Part shown: piece by piece, positions 23,401 to 30,187 of the stretch
How positions within the stretch are numbered: position 1 is the stretch's first letter
Layout of the letters: every line of letters starts with the position of its first letter
DNA from: CAYOWK01 sp964407665
GTDB taxonomy: Bacteria; Pseudomonadota; Alphaproteobacteria; Caulobacterales; Hyphomonadaceae
Direction: 5' to 3'
NCBI GenBank assembly: GCA_964407665.1
Contig: CAYOWK010000046.1
Location: 1 to 30,187 of the forward strand
Length of the DNA: 30,187 nt
Notes under the pieces: generated by a model
Seen by the model: only the letters and a program-made list of their open reading frames with translations
Told to the model about the DNA's origin: nothing
Databases searched by the model: none
Made by a program: the position numbers and the translations under genes

Positions 23401-25352
23401 AACTGCGGCTGATGGCTGTGGCCTGGTCGGATACAGGCCTCGGTTCGGCTTCGCAGCCGCTGACCGTGCGCGATCCGGTTCCCTCCGAACTGATCCTGCC
23501 GCGCTTCCTTGCCCCCGGCGATGAAGCCATCGCCACGCTTACCCTCGACAACGTCGATGGCGGAGCGGGCGTCTACCAGACCAACCTGACGGCCACCGGC
23601 CCTGCGACTGTAACAACACGGTCGCAGCAGGTGAACCTGGCCGCCAAGCAACGCCGTGAGGCGCAGTCGACCATCCGTTCGGCGGGCGAGGGCATTTCCG
23701 AGATCAGTCTCGGCGTGACCGGCCCCAGCAACTTCTCGATCTCGCACGCCTATTCGATCCAGACACGGTCGGCCTGGCTGCCGGTTTCAAAGGTCGAGCG
23801 CAAAGTGATCCAACCGGGTGAGACGTTCTCGCCGCGAGCGGATTCGCTGGCGACCTACGTCGCGGGCTCGAGCGAGGTGAAGGTCTCGTTCTCGCCCATT
23901 CCGATGGACGCAGCAGCGCTGTTCGACTCGCTGGAACTCTATCCCTACGGTTGCACGGAACAGACCGTCAGCCGTGCGATGCCGCTGCTTTATGCCGGCG
24001 AAATCGCGGCGCTCGGCGGACGCATCGCTCCGGCTGACCTGAAATCGCAGGTGCAGGACGCCGTCTCGACGATCCTGAACCGGCAGGGCGCCGATGGGGC
24101 CATTGGTCTGTGGCGGGTTGGCGACAACTCCGCAACGCCGTGGCTGGGCGCCTATGCAACCGACTTCCTCGCCCGCGCCAAGGCGGCAGGATATGTCGTG
24201 CCGGATGCTGCGCTCGATCGCGCCTACGATGCGCTCGAGGAGTTTGCGGTTCGCGAAAACAAGTGGGCCGTCGGCTACGACTTCTCGGTCTGGGAAAGCC
24301 AGTACAACCCGGACAACGAGCAGCGCCTGATGGACCGCTCGTCGGCGTACGCAGCCTACGTGCTCGCGCGCGCCGGCCGTATGGACAAGTCCCGCCTGCG
24401 CTACATGCATGACGAGCGCATGAGCCGCATTCCCGACCCGCTGTCGCGGGCCCAGATCGGCGCGGCGCTCTACATGATCGGCGACAAGTCTCGCGCCAAC
24501 TTGTCCTTCGACAAGGCCGAACAGGCGCTGGGCTTCACCAACTCCGGCGACTGGTATCAGACGCCGCGCCGCGACCTTGCGGGCGTTCTTGCCCTCGCCA
24601 AGGAAGCCGGGGCCGCCCAGCGCGTCGAGCGCCTCGGCGCCCGTGTCGGCCAGGACCTTCCGGAACCGGATCGCCTGACGACACAGGAAAAAGGCTTCCT
24701 GCTTCTCGCCGCCCACGCCCTTTCCGCAGGCGCTGGCGAGGTGAAGGTTGGCGTGCAGGGCGATGCGCGCGCTGTAACCGCCGGACGGGTGTTCGCCCTG
24801 CAGGAAGCGCAGATGCGGACGCCGCCGACGTTCACCAACACCTCGACCACCCAGCTCTGGGTGACGAGCGTGGCGCGTGGCTCGCCGGTCTCGGCGCCGG
24901 ATGCGGCGTACGATGGCCTGGTCCTCGACAAGCAGCTGTGGACGCCTTCCGGGTCTGCCATCAACGGCACGACCTTCCGGCAGGGCGACCGCGTCGTGGT
25001 CGCGATCACGGTGGGGTCCTCGGAGAACCGCAGCGTGCCGCTGGTGATCGCCGACCTGCTGCCCGCCGGCTTCGAGATCGAGGCCGTTCTCCGTCCGGAA
25101 GACGCTGGCCGCACGGGAGCCTATGGCTTCCTCGGCGAGCTGACGGTTCCGAACATTGCGGAAGCGCGGGACGACCGCTTCGTCGCCTCGTTCAACCTCT
25201 ACGATCGCGAGGCCAAAACGGTCGCGTACATCGTGCGGGCCGTAACGCCGGGAACCTTCACCATGCCGGGCGCTGTCGCCGAGGACATGTACCGGCCGGA
25301 GACGTTTGCCCGGTCGTCCTCCAAACGGATCGAGGTTTCGAGACGGAACTGA
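20439..25352 (+). CDS. Alpha-2-macroglobulin family lipoprotein
   Basis: This 1637-residue periplasmic protease trap is close to the length of E. coli YfhM. The N-terminus is a lipoprotein signal (VTLASC, Cys26). Repeated macroglobulin-like beta domains follow, including the classical YFDRGVYRPGEQVRATALVRN segment near residue 403, a bait-like region in the middle, and the thioester YGCTEQ with Cys1172 and Gln1175 in an all-helical thioester domain. The C-terminal receptor-like domain ends at 25352. These proteins trap attacking proteases when cleavage exposes the thioester. The GTG start has a strong GAGGACGAGGGAGGG leader. Its usual partner pbpC lies downstream, with three small genes between. 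Nothing looks damaged. Confidence 0.96.
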   Translation: MRNLGIWRKLALGVAAMAGAVTLASCGGPNAGDAQVTRGDEDGPRLEMRQAGSKRAGEPGSSEFEFVRYAIDVSQDLPRACLTFSSTLDPERDYTPYVEISPATQISLSVEDANLCVGGLSFGQNRELTIREGLPSLDGRALAFAETLPIEFGDRPSYVGFKGDGVILPRVEADGLALETVNVDQVKVTISRITDRALAFKTISAGYSAARGQYGWMDYNSEASDVAEQIWTGTIETKGSTNAAKTTVFPIAKAIPRLSAGAYFVELTEVDGAGKSPSQAAEAKRWLIITDLALTTYTGSDGMSVTVRSIQSARPVGGVSLELIGRNNAILAKGTSDADGRVRFPGPAMRGQGAVAPRMVMAYAGNGDFALLDLDRSPIDLSERNVDGRAPAGVADAFVYFDRGVYRPGEQVRATALVRNAAAEAVKNRAGALTVYAPNGIEAGKLRFEKAASAGAVQYNFSVPKNAARGTWRMVTEIDGVGSVGEATFNVEDFVPQRIALDLVADTTAPLRGNQTRRIEANVRFLYGAPGAGLTVEGNVRVEPDPKPFDTFAGFRFGLHDEQFAETTFDLSEAVTDGAGKGALMVDPREANVRSSQPLRLRAVVSAIEPGGRPVRDDVRIPYRPNDRYLGVKPAFEDGSSPENKPASFELVSVDPTGAPQAAEVNWRLVRIDWKYDWFRADGGEWQWRRSREVVELETGVARAAAGQRAKLNTRNLDWGDYEIYFTEAGTGAEASYAFWAGWGGQPQEGVEAPDRVRITMPDKLPAVGESIEVGILPPYDGQAEIVVAGEDVLYTRVLAVKKDGTRIKIPVTKEWGGGVYVMASVYTPRDPVARPRPRRAVGVSHIAVDVAPRTFTLSLKAPPIQKPNSKLSIDIEASSGPIREGAFVTVAAVDEGILQLTRFQSPDPADYFFGKRRLGVELRDDYGRLLDPNQGAAAEVRQGGDQIGGAGLTVVPTKTVALFSGPVKLDGRGRATVTLDVPDFNGELRLMAVAWSDTGLGSASQPLTVRDPVPSELILPRFLAPGDEAIATLTLDNVDGGAGVYQTNLTATGPATVTTRSQQVNLAAKQRREAQSTIRSAGEGISEISLGVTGPSNFSISHAYSIQTRSAWLPVSKVERKVIQPGETFSPRADSLATYVAGSSEVKVSFSPIPMDAAALFDSLELYPYGCTEQTVSRAMPLLYAGEIAALGGRIAPADLKSQVQDAVSTILNRQGADGAIGLWRVGDNSATPWLGAYATDFLARAKAAGYVVPDAALDRAYDALEEFAVRENKWAVGYDFSVWESQYNPDNEQRLMDRSSAYAAYVLARAGRMDKSRLRYMHDERMSRIPDPLSRAQIGAALYMIGDKSRANLSFDKAEQALGFTNSGDWYQTPRRDLAGVLALAKEAGAAQRVERLGARVGQDLPEPDRLTTQEKGFLLLAAHALSAGAGEVKVGVQGDARAVTAGRVFALQEAQMRTPPTFTNTSTTQLWVTSVARGSPVSAPDAAYDGLVLDKQLWTPSGSAINGTTFRQGDRVVVAITVGSSENRSVPLVIADLLPAGFEIEAVLRPEDAGRTGAYGFLGELTVPNIAEARDDRFVASFNLYDREAKTVAYIVRAVTPGTFTMPGAVAEDMYRPETFARSSSKRIEVSRRN

Positions 25353-25495
25353 TGGCAAAGGTTTCGGCAGAGCGGCCACCCGATGCGCCGAACGGCCTAG
25401 TCGAGAGGCTGATCGGGCGCGCTCTTGGTCAGACCGGCGACCTAACGGGACCGCAGCCGCAGCCGCCACCACCGCGCCTGCCAGAAGAGAATTGA
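25352..25495 (+). CDS. Possible small protein coupled to the macroglobulin gene
   Basis: The ATG shares a base with the A2M stop (TGATG). The 47-residue frame reads MAKVSAERPPDAPNGLVERL... and ends in a proline-rich tail (PQPQPPPPRLPEEN). There is no domain, signal or membrane segment. The overlap and the fact that the next gene starts one base after its stop support translation, but the composition is compatible with chance. It may be only a coupling leader. Confidence 0.42.
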   Translation: MAKVSAERPPDAPNGLVERLIGRALGQTGDLTGPQPQPPPPRLPEEN

Positions 25496-25496
25496 C

Positions 25497-25877
25497 GTGT
25501 TCAATGATGATTCTGTGATCGCGACCCTGTCAGGTCAAGGTTCCTTGCTGGACTCGGTACTTGTTGAGGTAAGTGCAAGTTGGGGAGCCGATACGGCTGA
25601 GGTGACCTTGAGATTTCGCGCACGGACCAAATCTCGCTTTCGCGAAGTCACGCTGCACTTCTCAAAAATATTGGAAATGAACATTGCATATTCTTCGGAC
25701 GACTTTCCGGCGGACATATACGATCTTAAATTTCTTAAACTGCCGGACTCCCTATATTATATTTCGCTCGATCCGGACCCGGCGACTTTGGGTGCAGCCA
25801 AAGTAAAAAATGTAACTGCCAGCGATACTGATGGATTTTATATCCGCGCCGCTCATGTGAGCTGCTTTGCGGTATAG
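25497..25877 (+). CDS. AT-rich gene of unknown function, 126 aa
   Basis: The protein is predicted mostly beta, with alternating hydrophobic strands (SVLVEVSASW, AEVTLRFRART, REVTLHFSKI, SLYYISLDPD) and no signal peptide or membrane segment. I do not recognise the family. A small single-domain immunity-like protein is one possibility, without direct evidence. Base composition is striking: a hand count over 25561-25860 gives about 47% GC, against well above 60% in the genes on both sides. The start GTG at 25497 follows AGAAGAG; an in-frame ATG is not available near the N-terminus. It interrupts the usual A2M-pbpC adjacency, which points to acquisition from elsewhere. Confidence 0.72.
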   Translation: MFNDDSVIATLSGQGSLLDSVLVEVSASWGADTAEVTLRFRARTKSRFREVTLHFSKILEMNIAYSSDDFPADIYDLKFLKLPDSLYYISLDPDPATLGAAKVKNVTASDTDGFYIRAAHVSCFAV

Positions 25878-25894
25878 TAGGAGCGTTACCAAGA

Positions 25895-26257
25895 GTGGCG
25901 TGCACGCATTTGGCTAGCCCGCACGGCGATGACAGAGTGAGCCCCGGCGTGTTGTCCGGTGACGTGCTGCGGGCCTACCTGACCCGCAGCACGTCGCTGG
26001 TCACCTACGCTCAGGCAGCCCGCGATCTGGACGCGATCAACATCAACGCCGTGACGCAAGCTCTCGAAATGCTCATGGAGCAGGATGCCGCCGCTGGCCG
26101 CCCTTTCCTCGCCGCCCGTGTTGTCAGCCGCATCAACAAGTTTCCGGCAAGGGGCTTCTTCGACAAGGCCCGTGCTCTTGGACGCCAGATCGACAACGAA
26201 ACCGCCTTCCACGAAGCCGAACTCGCCGCCCTTGGCACTCCCGATGCACAGCCTTAA
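25895..26257 (+). CDS. Conserved hypothetical protein, 120 aa
   Basis: A soluble, helical protein whose core (TYAQAARDL...AVTQALEMLMEQDAAAGRPFLAARVVSRI...GFFDKARALG) recalls a small alphaproteobacterial family of unknown function that I know only from its pattern. The TYAQAARDL helix followed by a 'VV-SR-I' strand suggests a compact helix-turn-helix-like or two-layer fold. The GTG at 25895 is the start given; a second GTG at 25937 with the more typical start of the domain is also possible. It lies upstream of pbpC in the same direction. Confidence 0.72.
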   Translation: MACTHLASPHGDDRVSPGVLSGDVLRAYLTRSTSLVTYAQAARDLDAININAVTQALEMLMEQDAAAGRPFLAARVVSRINKFPARGFFDKARALGRQIDNETAFHEAELAALGTPDAQP

Positions 26258-26404
26258 AATCTGCCCATCACAGACACACTTCGGATCGCTCGCTGCGGCA
26301 TGGTCAGGCCCCAGACGCCACCTGGCTGGCAGCGGCGCAGCTGATTGGCTTATTGCTCAGGCTGACCTGGCTCGCGCTTGCGCCGGGACGGGTGGAACCC
26401 GGAC

Positions 26405-28552
26405 ATGATCCGCGACACGGTCACCAGCTTCGCTTCCCGGCTACGCCCTGCGTGGCCATCGACGTGGATGCGCGGCCCTCTGGGGCTGCGCTGGCCGCCC
26501 GAATGGCCGCGCCGGATCGCGCTTGGCGTCCTCTATCTGCTGCTGCCGGTTCTGGTGCTGGACGCGGTCTTTCCGCCGTCCATGAAGCGGGTGGCGGAGA
26601 CCTCTGCGGTGGTGACCGACCGGCGCGGCGCGTTCCTGCGCGCCTTTCCGGTGGACGACGGCAAGTGGCGGATGAAAGCCGATGTGAAACGGCTGGATAC
26701 CGCCTTTGTCCGCGCGCTGCTGGCCTATGAAGACAAGCGTTTCTACAGCCATGGCGGCGTCGATCCGGCAGCGCTCGCGCGCGCGGGAAGCTCGCTGGTT
26801 TCGGCGGGGCGCATCGTGTCCGGCGGCTCGACCATCACGATGCAGACGGCGCGCCTGCTGGAGCCGCGCCCACGCAACGTCGGCTCGAAGCTCATCGAGG
26901 CCGTGCGGGCCTGGCAGCTGGAGCGCCGCTACACCAAGGACGAAATCCTCGGCCTCTACCTGACACTCACGCCCTATGGCGGAAACCTTGAGGGCGTGCG
27001 CGCGGCCTCGTGGGCCTATTTCGGACGTGAGCCGGAGAACCTGTCGCCTGACCAGATCGCACTTCTTGTGGCGCTGCCACAGTCTCCGGAAGCGCGCCGC
27101 CCGGACCTGCATCCCGAAGCCGCCATCCGGGCGAGAAAGCGCGTGCTGGATCGTCTCGCGGCCGAGGGCGTGTTCGCAGCCGATCTCGCAGCCGAGTCGT
27201 CCGAGTATCCCGCGCCGAAGCGCCGCGATTTTCCGGTTCTGGCCTGGCATGCGTCCGAGGAAGCGGTCGCGCGGAACACCGGCGAGGGCGATATTATCAC
27301 CACGCTCGACCTGTCGCTGCAGAAGGCGATGGAGGAACTGGCGGGGCGCTCGGGCTCTCCCAGCGAGGGCGTGCAGGTCGCGATCATCGCCGTGGACATT
27401 GCAACTCGCGAAGTGCGCGCTGCTGTGGGGTCGTCGGATCGCAACTCGGCCGGCGGGTGGATCGATCTGACCAACCGCCCGCGCTCGCCCGGCTCGACGC
27501 TGAAGCCCTTCATCTACGGGCTGGCATTCGATGATGGCGTGGCCTCTGCCGGGACCCGCATCGCAGACGCGCCCAAGCGGTTTGCGTCCTATCGCCCGAA
27601 CAATTTTGACCGCACCTTCCGGGGCGACGTGACGGTGGCCGAGGCGCTGCAGCACTCCCTCAACATCCCCGCCGTTTCGGCGCTGGAAAGCGTCGGCGCG
27701 CGCCGCTTTGCGTCGACGCTGGAGATGGCCGGCGCGGGGCTGCTGATGCCCTCTGACAGCGACGACGAGACAGGTCTGGCGATTGCGCTGGGCGGCGCCG
27801 GCCTCACCGTTCGCGAACTCGCCCTGCTCTATGCAGCGCTGGGCGATGGCGGCCATGCGCTGCCGCTGTCGTGGTTGAAAGAGGAGGCAGAGACCTTCGA
27901 CGAGAAGCGTCAGACGTCTGTGCAGGTGATGTCGGCCGACAGCGCGCGCGAGATCATTCGCATCCTGTCGCTGGCGCCGGCGCCGCAGGGCCGGGTGCCA
28001 GCGTTCCTGACGCAGGACGCCCCCGCTGTCGCGTTCAAGACCGGCACGTCGTACGGCTTTCGCGATGCATGGGCGGCGGGCGTGGCCGGCGGCTATGCCG
28101 TCGTCGTCTGGATGGGTCGCGCCGATGGCGCTCCGCGCCCGGGAACGACCGGGCGCGATGCGGCCCTGCCCGTCCTGTTTGACGCGTTCGACGCCATCGC
28201 GCGGATCACGCCCGCGCGTGGGTCCGGTCCGCAGCTGAGGGAGACCTGGGAGGAGCGCATTCCGCCGCCGCCGCCGCTGGCCCGCTTTGAGCGCGCGTCA
28301 GAGCCGCCGCAGATCCTGTTCCCCCCCGACAAGGCCGAGGTCTGGGCCGACGAGGGCCACGCGTCATTTGTGCTGGCGGCCCAGGGCGTTGGGCCTCTGC
28401 AATGGTATGTCGACGGGCTGCCCGTGCGCCGCAATGGCGCCGGAGAGGCTGTCTGGCGTCCGGTCGAACCCGGGTTCTACAAGGTCAGCGTCGTGGATCC
28501 GGAGGGGCGGACAACCACCTCCAGCGTCAGGATCCTGACGCCGGAGGGGTGA
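26405..28552 (+). CDS. pbpC: Penicillin-binding protein 1C
   Basis: A bifunctional peptidoglycan synthase of about 715 residues. After one membrane anchor (ALGVLYLLLPVLVLDAVF), the glycosyltransferase GT51 domain has the catalytic Glu109 in YEDKRFYSHGGVD and GGSTITMQTARLL. The transpeptidase domain carries Ser364-x-x-Lys367 (SPGSTLKPF), the SLN triad at 418-420 and Lys545-Thr-Gly (KTGTS). A C-terminal domain of about 90 residues (PPQILFPPDKAEVW...) is the PBP1C-specific extension. The ATG at 26405 is chosen over the TTG at 26378, as it has a GGTGGA stretch upstream. PBP1C is the established partner of bacterial alpha-2-macroglobulin, thought to repair the wall when the trap is set off. Confidence 0.97.
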   Translation: MIRDTVTSFASRLRPAWPSTWMRGPLGLRWPPEWPRRIALGVLYLLLPVLVLDAVFPPSMKRVAETSAVVTDRRGAFLRAFPVDDGKWRMKADVKRLDTAFVRALLAYEDKRFYSHGGVDPAALARAGSSLVSAGRIVSGGSTITMQTARLLEPRPRNVGSKLIEAVRAWQLERRYTKDEILGLYLTLTPYGGNLEGVRAASWAYFGREPENLSPDQIALLVALPQSPEARRPDLHPEAAIRARKRVLDRLAAEGVFAADLAAESSEYPAPKRRDFPVLAWHASEEAVARNTGEGDIITTLDLSLQKAMEELAGRSGSPSEGVQVAIIAVDIATREVRAAVGSSDRNSAGGWIDLTNRPRSPGSTLKPFIYGLAFDDGVASAGTRIADAPKRFASYRPNNFDRTFRGDVTVAEALQHSLNIPAVSALESVGARRFASTLEMAGAGLLMPSDSDDETGLAIALGGAGLTVRELALLYAALGDGGHALPLSWLKEEAETFDEKRQTSVQVMSADSAREIIRILSLAPAPQGRVPAFLTQDAPAVAFKTGTSYGFRDAWAAGVAGGYAVVVWMGRADGAPRPGTTGRDAALPVLFDAFDAIARITPARGSGPQLRETWEERIPPPPPLARFERASEPPQILFPPDKAEVWADEGHASFVLAAQGVGPLQWYVDGLPVRRNGAGEAVWRPVEPGFYKVSVVDPEGRTTTSSVRILTPEG
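28518..28547. terminator. Palindromic hairpin at the pbpC 3' end
   Basis: GCGTCAGGATCCTGACGC (28524-28541) is a perfect palindrome. CCTCC (28518-28522) and GGAGG (28543-28547) extend it across a single A-C mismatch. It lies in the last codons of pbpC and before the end of the convergent cysNC gene, 10 bp away. No T-run follows. It could block transcription in both directions by structure, or be a protein-binding site. Confidence 0.4.
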
Positions 28553-28562
28553 GTGGCTGCTC

Positions 28563-30187
28563 CTAGATATCGAAGCTGATCGGTTGGTCCGCACCAGCAG
28601 CGATGAGGCCAACCCGGCGCAGGTAGTCGATCACGATATCCGCGTTCTGCTCGGGCGTGCCGGAAGCGGTGTCCAGCCGGATCTCCGGAGCGAGAGGCGC
28701 TTCGTAGGGGCTGTCGATCCCGGTGAAGTTGCGGATCTCGCCTGCGCGGGCCTTCTTGTAGAGGCCCTTCGGATCCCGGCTCTCGGCCAGCGCGAGCGGC
28801 GTATCGACGAAGATCTCGATGAACTCGCCCTTCTCCGCCAGATTGCGAACCATGTCGCGCTCGGCCCGGAACGGCGAGATGAAGGAGACGGTCACGACGA
28901 GGCCGGCGTCGACGAACAGCTTCGACACCTCGCCGATCCTGCGAATGTTCTCCACGCGGTCCGCGTCGGAAAAGCCGAGGTCCTTGTTCAGGCCGTGGCG
29001 GACGTTGTCGCCGTCGAGCGAATAGGTGTGCACGCCGATATCCGCGAGCCGGCGCTCCACGATGTTGGCGATCGTGGACTTGCCGGCGCCCGACAGCCCC
29101 GTGAACCACAGGATCGCGGGGCGGTGCCCCTTCATAACGGAACGGATCGACTTGCTGACGTCCATCGCCTGCAGGTGGACGTTGGTTGAACGGGTCAGTG
29201 ACGCATCGATCATGCCTGCGCCGACCGTCTGGTTCGTGAAGCGGTCGATGAGAATGAAGGACCCGCCTTCGCGCACGGCGCGGTAGGGGTCGAAGGCGAT
29301 GGGCTGTGTGGTGGCGATGTTGCAGTGGCCGATCTCGTTCAGGGCCAGCTCGCCGCCGGGCCCCTTCTCCATCGTGTTGACGTCGACCTTGTAGGAGACG
29401 CTCCGCACCATGGCCTGAACGGTCTGCGAGCCGATCTTGAGCAGGTACGGACGGCCTGTCGCGAGCGGGGCTTCGTGCATCCACAGCACGTTTGCGGAGA
29501 ACTGCGAGGACACGTCGGGCCGGTCGAATGGTCCGGCGAACACGTCGCCGCGCGAGGCGTCGATCTCGTCTTCGAGCACCAGCGTGATCGCATCGCCTGC
29601 GACGGCGAGCGGAAGGTCTCCGTCGGCCGTCGAGATCGCCTTCACGCGCGACTTCTTGCCGGACTTAGCGACAACGACCTCGTCGCCGGGGCGCACCGAG
29701 CCGGAAATCAGGGTTCCCGAAAATCCGCGGAAATCGAGGTTCGGGCGATTGACCCACTGGACCGGCAGCCGGAACGGCCCCAGTTCGCGCGCATCCTCGA
29801 CGACGACGCTGTCGAGATGCTCGAGCAGGCAGGGGCCATCATGCCAGGGCATGGAGGTGGAGCGCGAGGTGATGTTGTCGCCATTCAGCGCGGACATCGG
29901 GATCGGCGTGACGGACTCGAAGTCGAGACCGCCGCTGATGGCCTTGTAGTCGGCGACGATGGCGTCGAAGCGGGCCTGATCGTAGCCGACCAGGTCCATC
30001 TTGTTGATCGCCAGCACGACGTGACGCACGCCCAGCAGGTGCGCGATGTAGGAGTGCCGCTTGGTCTGGACGAGGACGCCCTTGCGGGCGTCGATCAGGA
30101 TGATTGCGAGGTCGGCGGTGGAGGCGCCGGTCGCCATGTTGCGCGTGTATTGCTCGTGGCCCGGCGCATCCGCGATGACGAACGCGC
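28563..30187 (-). CDS. cysNC: Bifunctional sulfate adenylyltransferase subunit 1/adenylylsulfate kinase (partial)
   Basis: The gene runs off the right edge of the window; the 5' part is missing. The visible part starts in the CysN GTPase with DAPGHEQYTRN (G3), then INKMD (G4) and MSALNGDNI (G5), and continues through the beta-barrel domains. From about 340 residues past the first visible Met, the APS kinase domain follows, with P-loop GLSGAGKS (29076-29099), the DGDNVRHGL segment and FISPFR carrying the family's active-site serine. CysN with CysD makes APS from sulfate, and the kinase domain phosphorylates it to PAPS. It converges with pbpC. The fusion is the common alphaproteobacterial form. 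Confidence 0.97.
   Translation of the reverse strand, partial: AFVIADAPGHEQYTRNMATGASTADLAIILIDARKGVLVQTKRHSYIAHLLGVRHVVLAINKMDLVGYDQARFDAIVADYKAISGGLDFESVTPIPMSALNGDNITSRSTSMPWHDGPCLLEHLDSVVVEDARELGPFRLPVQWVNRPNLDFRGFSGTLISGSVRPGDEVVVAKSGKKSRVKAISTADGDLPLAVAGDAITLVLEDEIDASRGDVFAGPFDRPDVSSQFSANVLWMHEAPLATGRPYLLKIGSQTVQAMVRSVSYKVDVNTMEKGPGGELALNEIGHCNIATTQPIAFDPYRAVREGGSFILIDRFTNQTVGAGMIDASLTRSTNVHLQAMDVSKSIRSVMKGHRPAILWFTGLSGAGKSTIANIVERRLADIGVHTYSLDGDNVRHGLNKDLGFSDADRVENIRRIGEVSKLFVDAGLVVTVSFISPFRAERDMVRNLAEKGEFIEIFVDTPLALAESRDPKGLYKKARAGEIRNFTGIDSPYEAPLAPEIRLDTASGTPEQNADIVIDYLRRVGLIAAGADQPISFDI

Noticed and set aside
18981..23747. A 1588-codon open frame on the minus strand
   Set aside because: It lies antisense to the flavoprotein and A2M genes, both of which have clear family motifs. 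The translation is rich in Arg, His, Gln, Asp and Ala without domains. It is an artefact of high GC at third codon positions.
23787..25472. A 561-codon minus-strand frame antisense to A2M
   Set aside because: This is a shadow of the A2M C-terminal region, with shadow-type composition.
26441..27856. A 471-codon minus-strand frame antisense to pbpC
   Set aside because: It is opposite the well-defined PBP1C domains and lacks motifs of its own.
1..30187. CRISPR array, tRNA or rRNA genes
   Set aside because: No regularly spaced direct repeats, cloverleaf candidates or rRNA-like stretches were seen.

Overview
The window is high-GC (clearly above 60% by eye), gene-dense DNA that looks like the chromosome of an alphaproteobacterium, most plausibly a Hyphomonadaceae/Caulobacterales relative. 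The pointers are a DUF2336 protein, an alphaproteobacterial-type DUF3088-rRNA methyltransferase operon, a fused CysNC, small alphaproteobacterial conserved hypotheticals, and intergenic REP-like hairpins. The genus is an inference. No tRNA, rRNA, CRISPR array, transposase or integrase was recognised.

Layout. 1-498: non-coding, with REP-like hairpins and copy A of a ~280-bp structured repeat. 499-4251: DUF2336 protein, class III CoA-transferase and acyl-CoA dehydrogenase, the last two converging on a strong bidirectional terminator. 4424-8276: a DUF1289 Cys-motif protein, an acyltransferase-3 membrane enzyme, ilvD and a small lipoprotein. 8284-13814: a minus-strand block with guaA and a coupled 79-aa protein, an operon of small membrane/PH-like proteins, an RsmB-like methyltransferase with DUF3088, and a 62-aa membrane protein. 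13929-16788: two consecutive valine-catabolic steps, 3-hydroxyisobutyryl-CoA hydrolase and 3-hydroxyisobutyrate dehydrogenase, separated by a ~900-bp hairpin-rich intergenic region holding copy B of the repeat, inverted relative to copy A.

16789-19000 is the most accessory-looking part. An orphan SUKH (SMI1/KNR4) immunity-type gene lies between the intact mmsB and a decayed second copy of the mmsB 3' end. A large palindromic dyad follows, and then a two-gene operon of a multi-spanning membrane protein and a divergent, apparently cytoplasmic trypsin-like protease with an intact-looking His-Asp-Ser triad. I regard this operon as the best candidate for an undescribed system.

19029-30187: an HI0933-family flavoprotein, a giant lipoprotein alpha-2-macroglobulin with an intact thioester motif, and its classical partner pbpC. 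Three small genes separate the pair, one of them distinctly AT-rich. The window ends inside a convergent cysNC (sulfate activation).

The two repeat copies share a perfectly identical 130-bp block plus variable stem-loops whose pairing is kept although their sequence differs. They bracket ~14.7 kb as inverted repeats, so they could be a mobile or structured element, and they could mediate inversion.
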